Below, piece by piece: positions 40,301 to 47,917 of a stretch of DNA of 64,000 nt. The notes beneath the pieces are model-generated. The model searched no databases. It worked only from the letters and a program-made list of their open reading frames with translations, and was not told where the DNA came from. How positions within the stretch are numbered: the first letter of the stretch is position 1; every line of letters begins with the position of its first letter. Both the position numbers and the translations under genes were made by a program. This DNA comes from Kingdonia uniflora (taxonomy: Eukaryota > Streptophyta > Magnoliopsida > Ranunculales > Circaeasteraceae), in assembly GCA_014058105.1 (NCBI GenBank), contig JACGCM010000440.1:3720001-3784000 (forward strand). The letters are read 5' to 3'.

Positions 40301-43300
40301 CTACTAACTCCTACTAGGTAACTACTAAATATAGATAAGACCTAAAGGTAGAAACAAATCATTTAGTCCTAATCTCAACATACTATCATGTGTATCATAC
40401 GTAGAATACTATGGTATTCTCAAGCTCTCATAATAATCATAAACGATCTCCAAGACTCTCCCTCAAACGGATTGTGAGAGTCTACGAACACAATACGTTT
40501 GCAACTTCAAGACATGCACGACTTTAATAACTTTACTTGAAAATTTCAACCAAAATCATCACACTGCACGGATAATCAGGACTTCACAAAATAGTCTTTC
40601 TCTTAAACTTCAAATAACAAATTTGAGTCTTCAATAAACTTTACACATACCAAAAGAACCATACTCTCTAAAACTCTCCCTTAAGTTGGAAGACGCAAAC
40701 TCCAAAATTCTAGCTTGGAAAAGATAGCAAAATACTCTCTCTCGTGAGAGTCTTCAAATTTTTCGTCTTCAACAACCAATTTGAGTCTTAGCTTCAGACA
40801 GTAAATAAACCAACATGTATCTTCCCCAAAAACAAAAAAAAATGCCTTACCAACGATGGGCTCTATGAACTAATAGCAATGGTTCCATGGCTGATTACAC
40901 AAACCAGCACCACAAAAAAAGACAGTAGATTAGCTCTTGGAAGTCTTCCAAGTAGCCAAAATATGGTTGGATTTTGAAAACCTTCTAACCAAAATATTAA
41001 ATAAATTTATGAAGAAACAATTAGATTTATTTAGTTGGTTACACATAAACCTACTCACAAAAAGAAAAGAAAAGGGATAACACCATAAAATTAGAGGGCT
41101 CAAACAAGATTTTGATGAAAGAAAGAAAGAAAGAAAAAGATAAAAATTGACAAGATGAAAAGATAAAGAAAAAATAATTTTTTTTTCCAGAGGTAGGCCA
41201 CAATAACAATTCAAACTCCTTTTTTTCCTGATAAAAATCAAAATTGTAACAAATTTGATTACTGAGATTTCAAATCATATAAGAGATTAAATTTCAGTGC
41301 ACTGAAAATGGAGCAAGAATAAAGAGGTTGTGAATCAAAGTAATAGATTGACGCCAATATTCAATGATTAGAGATTATATCATCAATCCACAAATCACAT
41401 AAACAATATTACTGTTCATCAATGAATAGTGATAATTTTTTTTGTTTAGGAACAATATTACTATTCGGAAAAATATGTTCAGGAACAAAGGAAAGAAAAT
41501 GACAAAAGAATTTTAAAGGATGTAATAGTTAAAAAAGAAAGAAAATATAAGATTTAAAAAGAAAGAAAAGATAAAAACACCAGATACTGAAGATCCGGCG
41601 ACGTCAACAGCCGCTGCCAGCAGAAGCGAAAAAATCCTAACTTGTCTTCAAGATCTAAGAGACTCGGGTACCAAGTTGAATTAGGAGAAGAAAAGAGGAA
41701 AGCTTTATTATTATTGAAGAGATATTGCAATCACCCTAAAGAAGGATTTAATTAGAGAAACCATAAGAGTCCTAGTAGGAAACTAATTCCTACTAGGTAA
41801 CTACTAAATATGGATAAGACCTAAAGATAGAAACAAATCATATACTCCTAATCTCAACATACTATCCTGTGTATGATACGTAGAATACTACGGTGTTCCC
41901 AAACACGTAATAATCATAATCACGATCTCCAACATGGTACATAATCCACTAAAAAGCTCATAATCAGGGTTCATAAGGTAAAAAATGTGGGATGCTTCTA
42001 GGGAGAAAATCACGAAAGAAAAAGAGACAAAGATAATAATTTCGGTCGAAAAGAGAGATAAATAGTAGGGATGCGATTTTATTCCAAATAAAGGTCGAGG
42101 GAAAGTGCCACATAAGCGACAAAGATACATTAAATGGCTTGCTTGACTATCTAAGGCCACCTCACATTTAATCTCAACCACACTTTTGTAAATACAGTAT
42201 AATCTCGTTATATTAATACGCGATAAATTAGTTCTCACGCTAAAATAATAAATTTTGCCAGTCCCGACTTGGGCCTATGTGCGAAATTAATAATCTCATA
42301 AATTAATAAGATAGTGCATTTTTAAAATGTCCTTATGGATTCCTGTAGTCCCGCATACTGCATAAATTAATAATTTATTAAGAATTACATATTATTTCTA
42401 CCATGATGACTTCTTAAAATATGAATCAAGTGCTACTTGTCTTTTGTTGAAATTTAAGTCCGGCTGGATCTTATAGCTAACTTTTTGTAATGCGCCAAGA
42501 TGTTCCTTTACGATAAAATTGTACTTCAACTGAGTTTTTACGACTCTTGAAAAAATGTAAAGTATTTAAAATAAATAAATGATATATATAAAACAATTAA
42601 TAAAGAAAATATCTTACAAATTTAATACTATGTATTACTCGATTAATTATTAAATTATTAATTTATTGATAAATTAAAACTCCGCTTAATTAATAGATTT
42701 ATCTGGTCCCACAAATGAATAATGTGGATTTAGTGTCTAAAAGAGGAGTGTCCACGGATCTGCTCCCTATACATATGCATGTATACATACAAATATTTAT
42801 GCATAGATTGTAATCTTTTTAGAATATTAATCGGTGATTACTGTGATAATTAAATATTTTTCATTGACAGGTGAAAATGCTTGATCCAAGTTGCAAAATA
42901 GCAGAGTTCTTGCAGAAGATGTTGGACCCTCCAGTTGTTGAAACCATAAGGAACGCAGTTGTGTTACTTCAGGAAATTGGGGCTTTATCACTTGATGAAA
43001 GGCTTACTGAACTCGGCAGAAAACTTGGTTCTTTACCAGTGCATCCATCAACCAGCAAGATGCTTTTCTTTGCCACACTAATGAATTGCCTTGATCCAGC
43101 TCTGACTCTAGCATGTGCATATGATTTCAAAGATCCATTTATTCTGCCCATGGCCCCGGACGAAAAGAAGAAAGCCACAAGTGCTAAAGCGGAGTTTGCT
43201 TTATTGTGTGGTGGTCTAAGTGACCAATTAATTATTATTTCAGCATTCGAGTGTTGGAGACGGGCAAAAGATAGGGGAGAAGAAGCACGGTTCTGCTCTC

Positions 43301-45077
43301 AGTATTTTTTATCTCCGGGCACAATGAGAATGTTGGATAGCTTACGGAATAAACTCCAGAATGAGTTGATCAAGATTGGATTCATCCCAAAAGATGTTTC
43401 AAGTTGTAGCTTGAATGCAAAAAATCCAGGTATACTTCATGCAGTTCTTGTAGCGGGTTTATATCCTATGGTAGGAAGAACGCTTCCTCCTCGAAATGGA
43501 AGAGAAGCTGTGGAAACTGCTAGTGGTGCTAAAGTTCGTATACACCCTCATTCTTCGACTAAGCTTAAATTATCATCTGATAAGTTAAACAGTACGTCAC
43601 TGGTTGTATATGATGAGATAACTCGTGGGGATGGAGGTATTCACATAAGGAATTGTACTGTTGTAGGGCCATACCCCTTGGTGTTGCTTGCTACAGAGAT
43701 GGTCGTTGCTCCTTCAAAAGGTAATGAAGATGACGAAGAAAATGGGTGCGTATCTTCTGGTGAAGATGATGAAATGGAGGTGCCTAATGAACTTGCTGGG
43801 CGACTTGGAGAGGAGATAATGTCCTCTCCTGATAATACTGTTTCCGTTGTTGTTGACCGTTGGCTTACATTTGAGTCAACAGCACTTGATGCCGCTCAGA
43901 TTTATTGCTTAAGAGAGCGATTACATGCAGCAATCTTGTTTAAGGTAAGTTCCTCGAGCTGGCTTTTGTTTTGGATATTAATTAGTGCAATGCAATCACA
44001 CACAAACACACTTACTAGGTGATACACACCTTTCATTCTCTTACACTAAAAGGAGATTGTTTGTAGGCCTGAAAAGCAGAAACAGCAGCACTATTAATTT
44101 GTTCCTATCTGAAATGCGGAGATTGATATAATGGAAGAGAATGCCAATTGTAAGAGACATCATATATCAAAAGGCCTTTGATTGGAATCAGCATCTCTTA
44201 AAGTAGAACTAGTTGGCTTTAATTCTAGACCATATTTCTTATTTCAACTTTTATGAGTGAGGACTGGCCTCATTAGATTTTGCATGAGCCTGGATAATAT
44301 GGTCCATTTTCCTTGGTAGTTGTGTTTAGGTACTCGTATTTCCATCCCTTTGAAATAACGAGGAGAGGTTGAGATGTCTTTCCTATGATGCTGGAAGATC
44401 ACACCTGAGTATGAATATGTTATATTGGACTTCTTAATAGAAGAATCCTCTCAAACTCGTTGTACCAAGGGCGGTAAATGGAAGGAATATTTCTTTTTTG
44501 AATCGATAGGTTTATATGTACATTACATTGTATCTTGTAGTAGTAAACAGAAACTAGAAGATGTGCTTAAATCGGAGTTACCTCCAGTCTACTACCAACT
44601 ACTATAAGAAATATGAGGTATATGTTTTTTGTATGCACTTGTTAAAACTCATCCGTATTGTAAAAAATATCATCTTGTAAAGCCTTTTAACACTTCACTT
44701 TTATGATGTCTACTTAGTTTGTAATGTCAAACAATGCAAACTGCTAGTTTTCGGAATTTTTTGGTGCTCGAAGTTGGGTCAACTGTGTTTTGAAGTCGAC
44801 TAAAACTATTTTGCAGGTGAAGTTTCCAACGATGGATCTACCTCCATATCTTGGGGCATCTGTATATGCAGTAGCGTGCCTTCTTTGGTATCAAGGAATG
44901 TCTGGTATATCACCAGCATTTAAATCGGACGTCAAGGATGATAATTCCAATAGTTTTTTGAAGTCGCTTATGAGTGACAACATCACAAATAATAGCAGTC
45001 ATTCACATTATCCCAGACAACAACAGAGGGCATCTAACAGTGCTTTTAAACGAAAGCGTGGCAGCTGTCCTCGTTGA
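8892..45077 (+). CDS. DExH6: DExH-box ATP-dependent RNA helicase, NIH/HVT1 (DExH2/DExH6) type, 14 exons
   Basis: Exons: 8892-9024, 9505-9595, 10396-10702, 10828-10902, 12488-12532, 18994-19084, 19221-19279, 23218-23379, 25614-25666, 30245-30278, 30404-30493, 30602-31600, 42871-43944, 44817-45077. All 13 introns are GT-AG and the joined frame of 3474 nt is open to a TGA, giving 1157 residues, somewhat shorter than Arabidopsis HVT1 and NIH (roughly 1300 and 1580 as I recall). Order: R3H nucleic-acid-binding domain (about 15-90), Walker A GETGCGKT (208-215), TQPRR (238-242), DEIH (322-325), SAT (354-356), ankyrin-like insert (about 450-517), helicase C domain with [10 protein letters not shown]2/OB region, basic C terminus. 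An R3H domain with ankyrins inside the motor is diagnostic of this plant nuclear RNA helicase group. The start ATG is the first in a GA-rich leader. Six introns exceed 1.5 kb because of transposons. DExH2 versus DExH6 cannot be settled here. Confidence 0.93.
9650..10202 (+). other. Coding-like fragment split by the MITE, intron 2
   Basis: Before the MITE the + strand reads [17 protein letters not shown] and continues to [10 protein letters not shown]. After it, allowing a one-base shift in an A-run, it continues as [15 protein letters not shown] third open stretch follows at 10256-10340 ([19 protein letters not shown]). None fits the helicase frame or family. I do not recognise them; they may be relics of a captured or older gene. 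Confidence 0.35.
9811..10154. mobile_element. hAT-type MITE in helicase intron 2
   Basis: Ends CAGGGGCGGATTTAGG and, inverted, CCTGGCCCCGCCCCTG. The flanking 8-mers ATGCTGAG (9803-9810) and ATGCCGAG (10155-10162) differ at one base, as expected for a hAT target duplication. It holds a G-run, a T-run and a tRNA-like stretch near 9913-9946 (TAGCTCAACTGG then GGTTCAATTC). Confidence 0.85.
10828..30493 (+). CDS. Helicase exons 4-11: first RecA-like motor domain
   Basis: Small exons at 10828-10902, 12488-12532, 18994-19084, 19221-19279, 23218-23379, 25614-25666, 30245-30278 and 30404-30493 join in frame. They carry [10 protein letters not shown], Walker A ([15 protein letters not shown]), [28 protein letters not shown], the catalytic [11 protein letters not shown], and [16 protein letters not shown]. 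Every superfamily 2 motif up to motif III is intact. The 45-bp and 34-bp exons encode only 11-15 residues each and sit beside introns of 6.5 and 4.6 kb. Confidence 0.9.
11294..11456 (+). other. Exon-like open stretch in helicase intron 4
   Basis: After TTGTAG at 11293 a frame runs for 53 codons ([20 protein letters not shown] onward, ending FQDYPRK and a stop at 11454-11456). It is charged and not low complexity, but I do not recognise it. The rest of intron 4 (10903-12487) shows only AT-rich and pyrimidine-rich sequence. Confidence 0.3.
12533..13301. other. Intron 5, left part: no feature seen
   Basis: AT-rich sequence with short A-runs (12620-12690). I see no gene or clear repeat. The right part (18170-18993) is likewise plain apart from a T-run near 18903. 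Confidence 0.5.
13367..14256. mobile_element. hAT-type element inserted in the 5' LTR
   Basis: Begins TATGGCTACACGGG and ends GTTGTACAACCCTA, with 8-mers GTGTGCAC (13359-13366) and GTGTTCAC (14257-14264) on each side. Both ends are rich in the CCGAACC/GGTTCGG words typical of plant hAT non-autonomous elements. Removing it restores continuity with the other LTR. Confidence 0.8.
14952..15797 (+). CDS. Unknown ORF of the non-autonomous LTR element (281 aa)
   Basis: Starts [19 protein letters not shown]. It is very polar and rich in Arg, Glu, Thr and Ser, with no domain I recognise. The first 80 or so residues match the minus-strand ORF of the relative at 35306-35776 (HHEETTERE versus [26 protein letters not shown] versus [17 protein letters not shown]). 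That shared reading frame between diverged copies argues for a real protein, possibly a gag-like or captured host product. Confidence 0.5.
   Translation: MEIVVGVVTEDSKKFDRDGLKMKHHEETTEREVHHAIDLVSGKDGDVSKSSRSKSNEEAATLMREVHAINDSDHQEAQPEKTNPNTKPLPRIRRTIGERVTTTPTLKRGSPIREREELTVTVLAIPLPTPTPGVNDLSPTSQATAAREGEDESIIGESLKTMPPTWLLFVEETGQATKAGLRVTTTIRVGGQSVTLAGDRGGIERDTTMCGKNWIIGVNAVEFKTMGVGYYGLRKSTNGVAMLGFRQVKERRIGEESFSPCVQISHHGMPSCTVGTRHGTV
17272..18161. mobile_element. hAT-type element in helicase intron 5 (890 bp)
   Basis: Begins TAGGTCTGAATAG and ends CATACTCAGCCCTA (inverted TAGGGCTGAGTATG). The exact 8-bp duplication GTTGAATA lies at 17264-17271 and 18162-18169. The subterminal regions are packed with AACCGA/TCGGTT words. 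Confidence 0.88.
19412..19437 (+). repeat. Poly-G tract (26 G), helicase intron 7
   Basis: An uninterrupted run of 26 G preceded by a short TA repeat and AGAGAG. On the transcript strand it could form G-quadruplex structure. Length may be uncertain for sequencing reasons. Confidence 0.8.
19545..19910 (-). pseudogene. Ty1/copia RNase H fragment, intron 7
   Basis: On the minus strand the order is [11 protein letters not shown], then HTTYELI-like sequence, [21 protein letters not shown] and [10 protein letters not shown], then [14 protein letters not shown]. This is the end of a copia polyprotein. Several stops and shifts interrupt it. No LTR is seen. Confidence 0.8.
20440..21740. repeat. Local direct repeats of unknown class, intron 7
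   Basis: A block with GACGAGATGTGTTGTT, GATTTAGGGGACATTTG and TAAAACATAAG occurs near 20457-20530, 20563-20665 and 21096-21186. A second block (GTAGTGCCAAAGGCACACAA) occurs near 20860-21000 and twice in 21540-21740. Copies are diverged and have no ORF. They may be ends of an old DNA transposon. Confidence 0.6.
21779..22049 (+). promoter_or_regulatory. Array of nine TCGTTCGAACGA palindromes in the LTR U3
   Basis: Copies start at 21779, 21800, 21821, 21872, 21893, 21943, 21965, 22018 and 22038. Spacings are 21, 21, 51, 21, 50, 22, 53 and 20 bp, meaning close groups at about two helical turns repeated every 71-73 bp. The last copy ends 85 bp before the TATA box. An enhancer role is inference. 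Confidence 0.7.
22134..22143 (+). promoter_or_regulatory. TATA box of the solo LTR
   Basis: TATATAAAGG inside the LTR, 85 bp downstream of the palindrome array. Confidence 0.6.
24209..24650 (-). pseudogene. Ty1/copia RNase H fragment, intron 8
   Basis: On the minus strand, [13 protein letters not shown] sequence (near 24560) is followed by [21 protein letters not shown] and [13 protein letters not shown], the copia RNase H core. Stops and shifts interrupt it. The rest of intron 8 (23380-24200, 24660-25613) shows nothing recognisable. Confidence 0.8.
25786..29910 (-). mobile_element. Degenerate Ty1/copia element, intron 9
   Basis: Read on the minus strand from right to left: gag (29910-29566, [20 protein letters not shown]), gag-pre-integrase (28924-28658, ending [10 protein letters not shown]), integrase/RT remnants (about 28600-26500), RT end (26424-26236, [10 protein letters not shown]) and RNase H (26224-25790, [17 protein letters not shown]). 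Many stops are present and I find no LTRs. The order is normal for copia, and transcription would oppose the helicase gene. Confidence 0.82.
28253..28334 (+). repeat. Poly-C (48) plus (AC)17 microsatellite
   Basis: Forty-eight C at 28253-28300 followed by AC repeats to 28334, inside the copia remnant of intron 9. Open frames across it (poly-Pro, poly-Gly) are artefacts. Confidence 0.9.
30602..31600 (+). CDS. Helicase exon 12: ankyrin-like insert and second motor domain
   Basis: The 333 codons begin [14 protein letters not shown] 65-residue ankyrin-like stretch follows ([19 protein letters not shown], then [19 protein letters not shown]). The helicase C-terminal domain comes next: [12 protein letters not shown] (motif IV), [14 protein letters not shown] (motif V) and QRAGRAGR (motif VI). 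The exon ends in EELCLQ before a GT donor at 31601. Confidence 0.93.
31601..32972. other. Intron 12, first part: no gene seen
   Basis: AT-rich with purine-rich GAGGGAAATTTAGG-type sequence near 32450-32590. No convincing coding region, tRNA or element ends. Confidence 0.5.
33614..33987. mobile_element. hAT-type MITE nested in the intron 12 LTR element
   Basis: Starts TAGGGGGCGGAGCCAGAG and ends CCTAAATCCGCCCCTG. The exact 8-bp duplication CTGACACT lies at 33606-33613 and 33988-33995. Same family as 9811-10154. It contains a long T-run (near 33868-33891) and a TA repeat (33901-33922). Confidence 0.88.
34615..34888. repeat. 137-bp tandem duplication
   Basis: Two nearly identical units starting at 34615 and 34752 (ATGTGTTTGTTTGGCTGTGG), inside the internal region of the intron 12 LTR element. 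Confidence 0.9.
35306..35776 (-). CDS. Unknown ORF of the intron 12 LTR element (156 aa)
   Basis: Related to the ORF at 14952-15797 over about 80 residues. It then diverges into a tandem acidic repeat: [20 protein letters not shown] followed by [21 protein letters not shown] stop upstream (FD-stop-VGLKM where the relative has FDRDGLKM) removes the earlier part, so this copy is probably defective. No domain recognised. Confidence 0.45.
   Translation of the reverse strand: MKMNHHKETTEREGYRAIDVVGGEDEDVLKISRSKSHDRVATLMREIHLIDDFDYHKVQPKKANTAPKPIPRVEQIEEWGFADFFGSDDEPTSAIERIEQVEEWGFANLFGSDDEPTSAIEKLLGFWYEKEGEETPNFHNLRPPEWWVHTVKTKDC
36830..37190 (-). pseudogene. Ty3/gypsy RNase H fragment, intron 12
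   Basis: On the minus strand the order is YSDASLEGS, then [38 protein letters not shown], and CDYDVVV. This is the gypsy RNase H region with stops. Sequence to 39000 probably includes more of the same element, but I cannot assign it with confidence. Confidence 0.75.
39123..40303. mobile_element. hAT-type element carrying a captured gene fragment
   Basis: Starts TAGGGCTGTACACGGTCC and ends TTTTGTATAGCCCTA. The exact 8-bp duplication CTAACTCC lies at 39115-39122 and 40304-40311. It sits inside an LTR, which itself sits inside the helicase intron. An internal direct repeat (ACATTTGG..GCCCATACCTCTTG near 39321 and 39748) flanks the captured fragment. Confidence 0.9.
39538..39735 (+). pseudogene. 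Captured 5' fragment of a GH17 beta-1,3-glucanase
   Basis: The ATG at 39538 opens a signal-peptide-like stretch ([17 protein letters not shown]). It is followed by [20 protein letters not shown] and ATFLKQ, an in-frame TAA, then [13 protein letters not shown]. This matches the start of plant glucan endo-1,3-beta-glucosidases (family pattern IGVNYG, NLPPP, IKLFD). The stop and the loss of the rest make it non-functional. Pyrimidine-rich leader sequence upstream suggests the promoter-proximal part was copied. Confidence 0.75.
42198..42720. repeat. AT-rich repeat with ATTAATA words, intron 12
   Basis: Begins TATAATCTCGTTATATTAATA and ends near AATTAATAGATTTATC. ATTAATAA-type words recur, and the ends are partly complementary. 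It looks like an AT-rich DNA-transposon derivative; class uncertain. Confidence 0.4.
42871..43944 (+). CDS. Helicase exon 13: HA2 and OB-fold region
   Basis: The 358 codons start after TTGACAG with [20 protein letters not shown]. The helicase-associated winged-helix/ratchet region follows ([38 protein letters not shown]). The OB-like part includes [21 protein letters not shown] and SLVVYDEI. An acidic, low-complexity loop (about 43725-43800) interrupts it. The donor is GTAAGT at 43945. Confidence 0.93.
43945..44816 (+). other. Helicase intron 13: no feature seen
   Basis: 872 bp with GTAAGT and TTTGCAG ends. No repeat or coding signal recognised. It is the only intron above 800 bp without obvious transposon sequence. 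Confidence 0.6.
44817..45077 (+). CDS. Helicase exon 14: C terminus
   Basis: Begins [18 protein letters not shown] after TTTGCAG, then a Ser/Asn-rich tail ending in the basic sequence [10 protein letters not shown] and TGA at 45075-45077. The basic end could act as a nuclear localisation signal, in line with the nuclear location reported for NIH. Confidence 0.9.
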   Translation: MKFPTMDLPPYLGASVYAVACLLWYQGMSGISPAFKSDVKDDNSNSFLKSLMSDNITNNSSHSHYPRQQQRASNSAFKRKRGSCPR

Positions 45078-46069
45078 GGAAGAAATGAGCTATGGAATCA
45101 CTTTGAAACTAGAGAAGGTGCTTTTATACGAAAGTGTGGTAATCAATCTGCTGTGCAAAGTTGGTTAATTTATTAGTGTGTACAATGAATGATTATCTTT
45201 GTTCTAATATACATGGATGGTTTTTGTTCATCCATCCATCTTTTGTATAACAGTTGAGAGTCAGTAAGAATTTTTCGCTGGCAACAATGCTACTGTTAGT
45301 CTGATTCTGTTTCGAATCATTTTCTTCTCTGATTGAATTTTTATATTTCAGTCGGGTCAGACGCTTGCATTGAACTTTTTTTTATTATTATTTATTTATC
45401 TGTTGTAGCTTTCTATGCCTTAGATGCAATATCTGAACTATATTAACCATCCTATTTTGTTACTATAATTGACTTGTGATAAGTAGATCTTATTTTCTTA
45501 GCAATATAAGTATTTCCTGAAATACTAACCTGGTAAGAGTATCTCAAAAGGATGCTATTTTCAGCAGCACCAAGATTAATCTCAAGCAACCCAATTTTTT
45601 AATTTTCTGGTGAAGTGCATTTGTTGCTTTATCTCGAGAACAAAACAAACTTTAATTATCTATTACTACTGCAGGTAATCCAGCAATGCAATTATTCTCT
45701 GGCTTTCACATAGACTACCACCTACTTAAGAGAATTATGATCAAAGATTGCCAATAACCTTTAAAGGCGCACTATATGAATTTCATAAGCGAAGCACTTC
45801 AACCTTAATGGCGGATCATGATCTCTCTTTATGGAGAGTGGTCATGATCCTTTATATTCACTTCCCACGCTTAGCTTAATCAAATTTCATGCAAATAAGA
45901 AACGCAAACATCGTAAATACAAGTGGCATTTGTATCTATAAACTTAAAAATTGAAATACATCTAGAGCTTTACAAATTTGAGAAATTACAACTTGCTCGT
46001 ATATGTTACATCATGATTACAATAGTTGTATAAAATTTGAGTAAAACAAAGTTGTAGGATTATTTATAC
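45078..46069. other. Shared 3' flank of the helicase and P-loop genes
   Basis: The two genes converge here, about 1 kb apart. The DNA is AT-rich and presumably holds both 3' UTRs. No other feature is seen. Confidence 0.6.
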
Positions 46070-46654
46070 TCACAGTTTGGTGTGGGTGAAGATAAACTGT
46101 AATGCATCAGAAACAAGGCCCTCAACGTTGATGGTTGATGTGGTATCGATAACAAGCTTAGGTACATCTCCTACATCATAATTGAAGCATCCATTGTAGC
46201 CTTCTAACAGATTCTCTAGTTCTTTCCAAGTTGCAGGCTTATGCCAATTGGAATCAACATTATTTCTTCCCTCCAGCCTCCGTCGCCACTCAGCTTCATC
46301 CTGTGCTGTACACTCGATTATGATTACACGAACCCTACCAGTTGATCCAACAGAAAGTTGTTGCAGGCGATCAAGGTGGCACTTCCGTGAGAGAGGTGAA
46401 TCGATGATAACATTGAGTCCTAGGTGAAGTTGAGTCTTGGCAATTTGGTACATGACTTGGTATGAAATATCGTTTAGAAGTTGATTTGATGCTGAAAGGG
46501 AGGATGATTGTTGAAGGGGTTTCGTGCAGTATCGGATATCGTCCTTATCAATAAGGGGGCATTTCAAAGCAGCGGCTATGGCATGGGCTATGGTGCTCTT
46601 TCCTGTGCCTGGATGACCCTTCATGGCAATCACTACTTCACCTAAACCCATCAT
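46070..46654 (-). CDS. P-loop NTPase, AAA_33-type kinase-like protein
   Basis: A single exon of 194 residues from ATG (46652-46654) to TGA (46070-46072). Walker A is GHPGTGKST at residues 13-21, followed by LIDKDDIRY (about 34-42), a typical substrate-side acidic motif of small P-loop kinases. A hydrophobic strand LNVIIDSPL (about 79-87) and the Arg-rich WRRRLEGRN follow. It resembles plant P-loop nucleoside-triphosphate hydrolase/kinase proteins of unknown substrate. An alternative start one codon downstream (second Met) would change nothing. The frame is clean with no sign of decay. MULE C begins 229 bp upstream, so its promoter is short or shared with the transposon end. Confidence 0.85.
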   Translation of the reverse strand: MMGLGEVVIAMKGHPGTGKSTIAHAIAAALKCPLIDKDDIRYCTKPLQQSSSLSASNQLLNDISYQVMYQIAKTQLHLGLNVIIDSPLSRKCHLDRLQQLSVGSTGRVRVIIIECTAQDEAEWRRRLEGRNNVDSNWHKPATWKELENLLEGYNGCFNYDVGDVPKLVIDTTSTINVEGLVSDALQFIFTHTKL

Positions 46655-47319
46655 TTGGAGTAGATAGTATTGTAAGAAGATTATTTGAACTTATAGCTAA
46701 CAGCTTAGGTAGATAAGATCTAATAATAAATAATTATAAAAAAAAGTAGATAAGCTCTAATAAATAAATAAAAAGGTATATAAGCTCTATTCTGGTAGAA
46801 GAAGACAAGTTATGTAATTATAGTTCGAACAGAGCAGCGGTTACATTTCTTCCAAAGAATCCATGCAGGTACCGCTAGAGCAAGGGAGAGGATTTCCCTA
46901 CACTCTCTTTGTGGCTACACCCATGCTACACTCTCTCTTGATCATACAGCTTGTCACATATACTGTCTATGAAGCAACTCACTCCACTCAATCACTCACT
47001 TTCTCTCTCTCCAAAAATTCAAATTTCACTCTGTTTCTCTACCGTTTCCCTCCACTTAATCACAAATTTTCTCTCACTGCAAAATTCAATTTTTTTTTTC
47101 TCTCTCTCTAAGGTACTTATCTTTCTCAGTCTCTCTCCTTATTTTCATTACTATTGTGGAAACTGTATTTTGGGAACGTGATGTTAGAATTGTGCTACAG
47201 AGGTAATTTGGGTATTGATTTTGCTTGATTTAACAAGTTAGTAGACGACATCCCAACATCTACTAACATCTACTCCCAAAACCTACGGCGAACAGGTTAG
47301 TGGTGTGCAATTTTTTTTT

Positions 47320-47610
47320 TCTAGATTTAACAATTGTCGTATACTACGCTAGTCGACATGTTATTGCCGAACTTTGGTTATGCAAAAATTTAGGAGTGTC
47401 GTACACCACAACACTCGACAAATTGACATAGTTTAATTATCCAAATTGACATAGTTTAATAAGTCGACAATAATTTACGAGTAAATTGTCGAAAAACTGA
47501 TGCATTGACAAAATTTTTGTCGAGGACATCTGAAATCGATAAAATATTGTCGACCGGATTCTATACAACAATAATATGATTGCTGTTCTATGAGATTGTC
47601 GATAATATAA
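47320..47610. repeat. TTGTCGA-type motif region, 5' of the MULE C transposase
   Basis: Loose copies of TTGTCG/CGACAA occur at spacings of about 20-50 bp (e.g. AATTGTCGTA, TAGTCGACATG, CTCGACAAATT, AAGTCGACAATAA, AAATTGTCGAAA, TTTTTGTCGAGG, ATATTGTCGACC). Few form tight palindromes; some could pair over longer loops. Confidence 0.6.
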
Positions 47611-47767
47611 CTCAGTGAAACCTGTTTATGTTACAGATATATGGGGTTTATTCAATGGGTGTGTAATTTATTCTATGAGTGTTTTGGCGTGGAATGTGAT
47701 GGCTACGATAATGAAGTAATTCCCCTAGTCCCCCCTATCTCCTAATGTTGATGAAGTAGTATTACGT

Positions 47768-47917
47768 ATGGAAGCATTAGAAGCTGAAGAACGAGAAAGG
47801 CAATCATACATAGATTTCGAATTGCAATACGAGTATTTAGAAAATAAATATTGGCATAATAGATTTTTAGAGGAGCTGAAAGCCTGCCGGAAGTCATATT
47901 CTGAAGAATCTGATTGA
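47768..47917 (+). CDS. Small charged ORF in MULE C (49 aa)
   Basis: MEALEAEERERQSYIDFELQ, then EYLENKYWHNRFLEELKA and a stop. It is helical and acidic/basic, coiled-coil-like. The frame is open 9 codons further upstream. It lies 5' of the transposase and could be a first exon of a longer product or a separate small protein. Not recognised. Confidence 0.35.
   Translation: MEALEAEERERQSYIDFELQYEYLENKYWHNRFLEELKACRKSYSEESD

Larger units (their letters stand above)
39006..41934 (-). mobile_element. Short-LTR non-autonomous element, intron 12
   Basis: Direct repeats 39006-40455 (261 bp plus an inserted hAT element) and 41674-41934 (261 bp). The duplication TGGTA lies at 39001-39005 and 41935-41939. 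On the minus strand the LTR starts TGTTGGAGATCG, a TGGTACCCGAGTC primer-site-like sequence follows the 5' LTR and GTTTGAGGGAGAG precedes the 3' LTR. The internal 1.2 kb has no pol and no convincing ORF. Confidence 0.85.
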
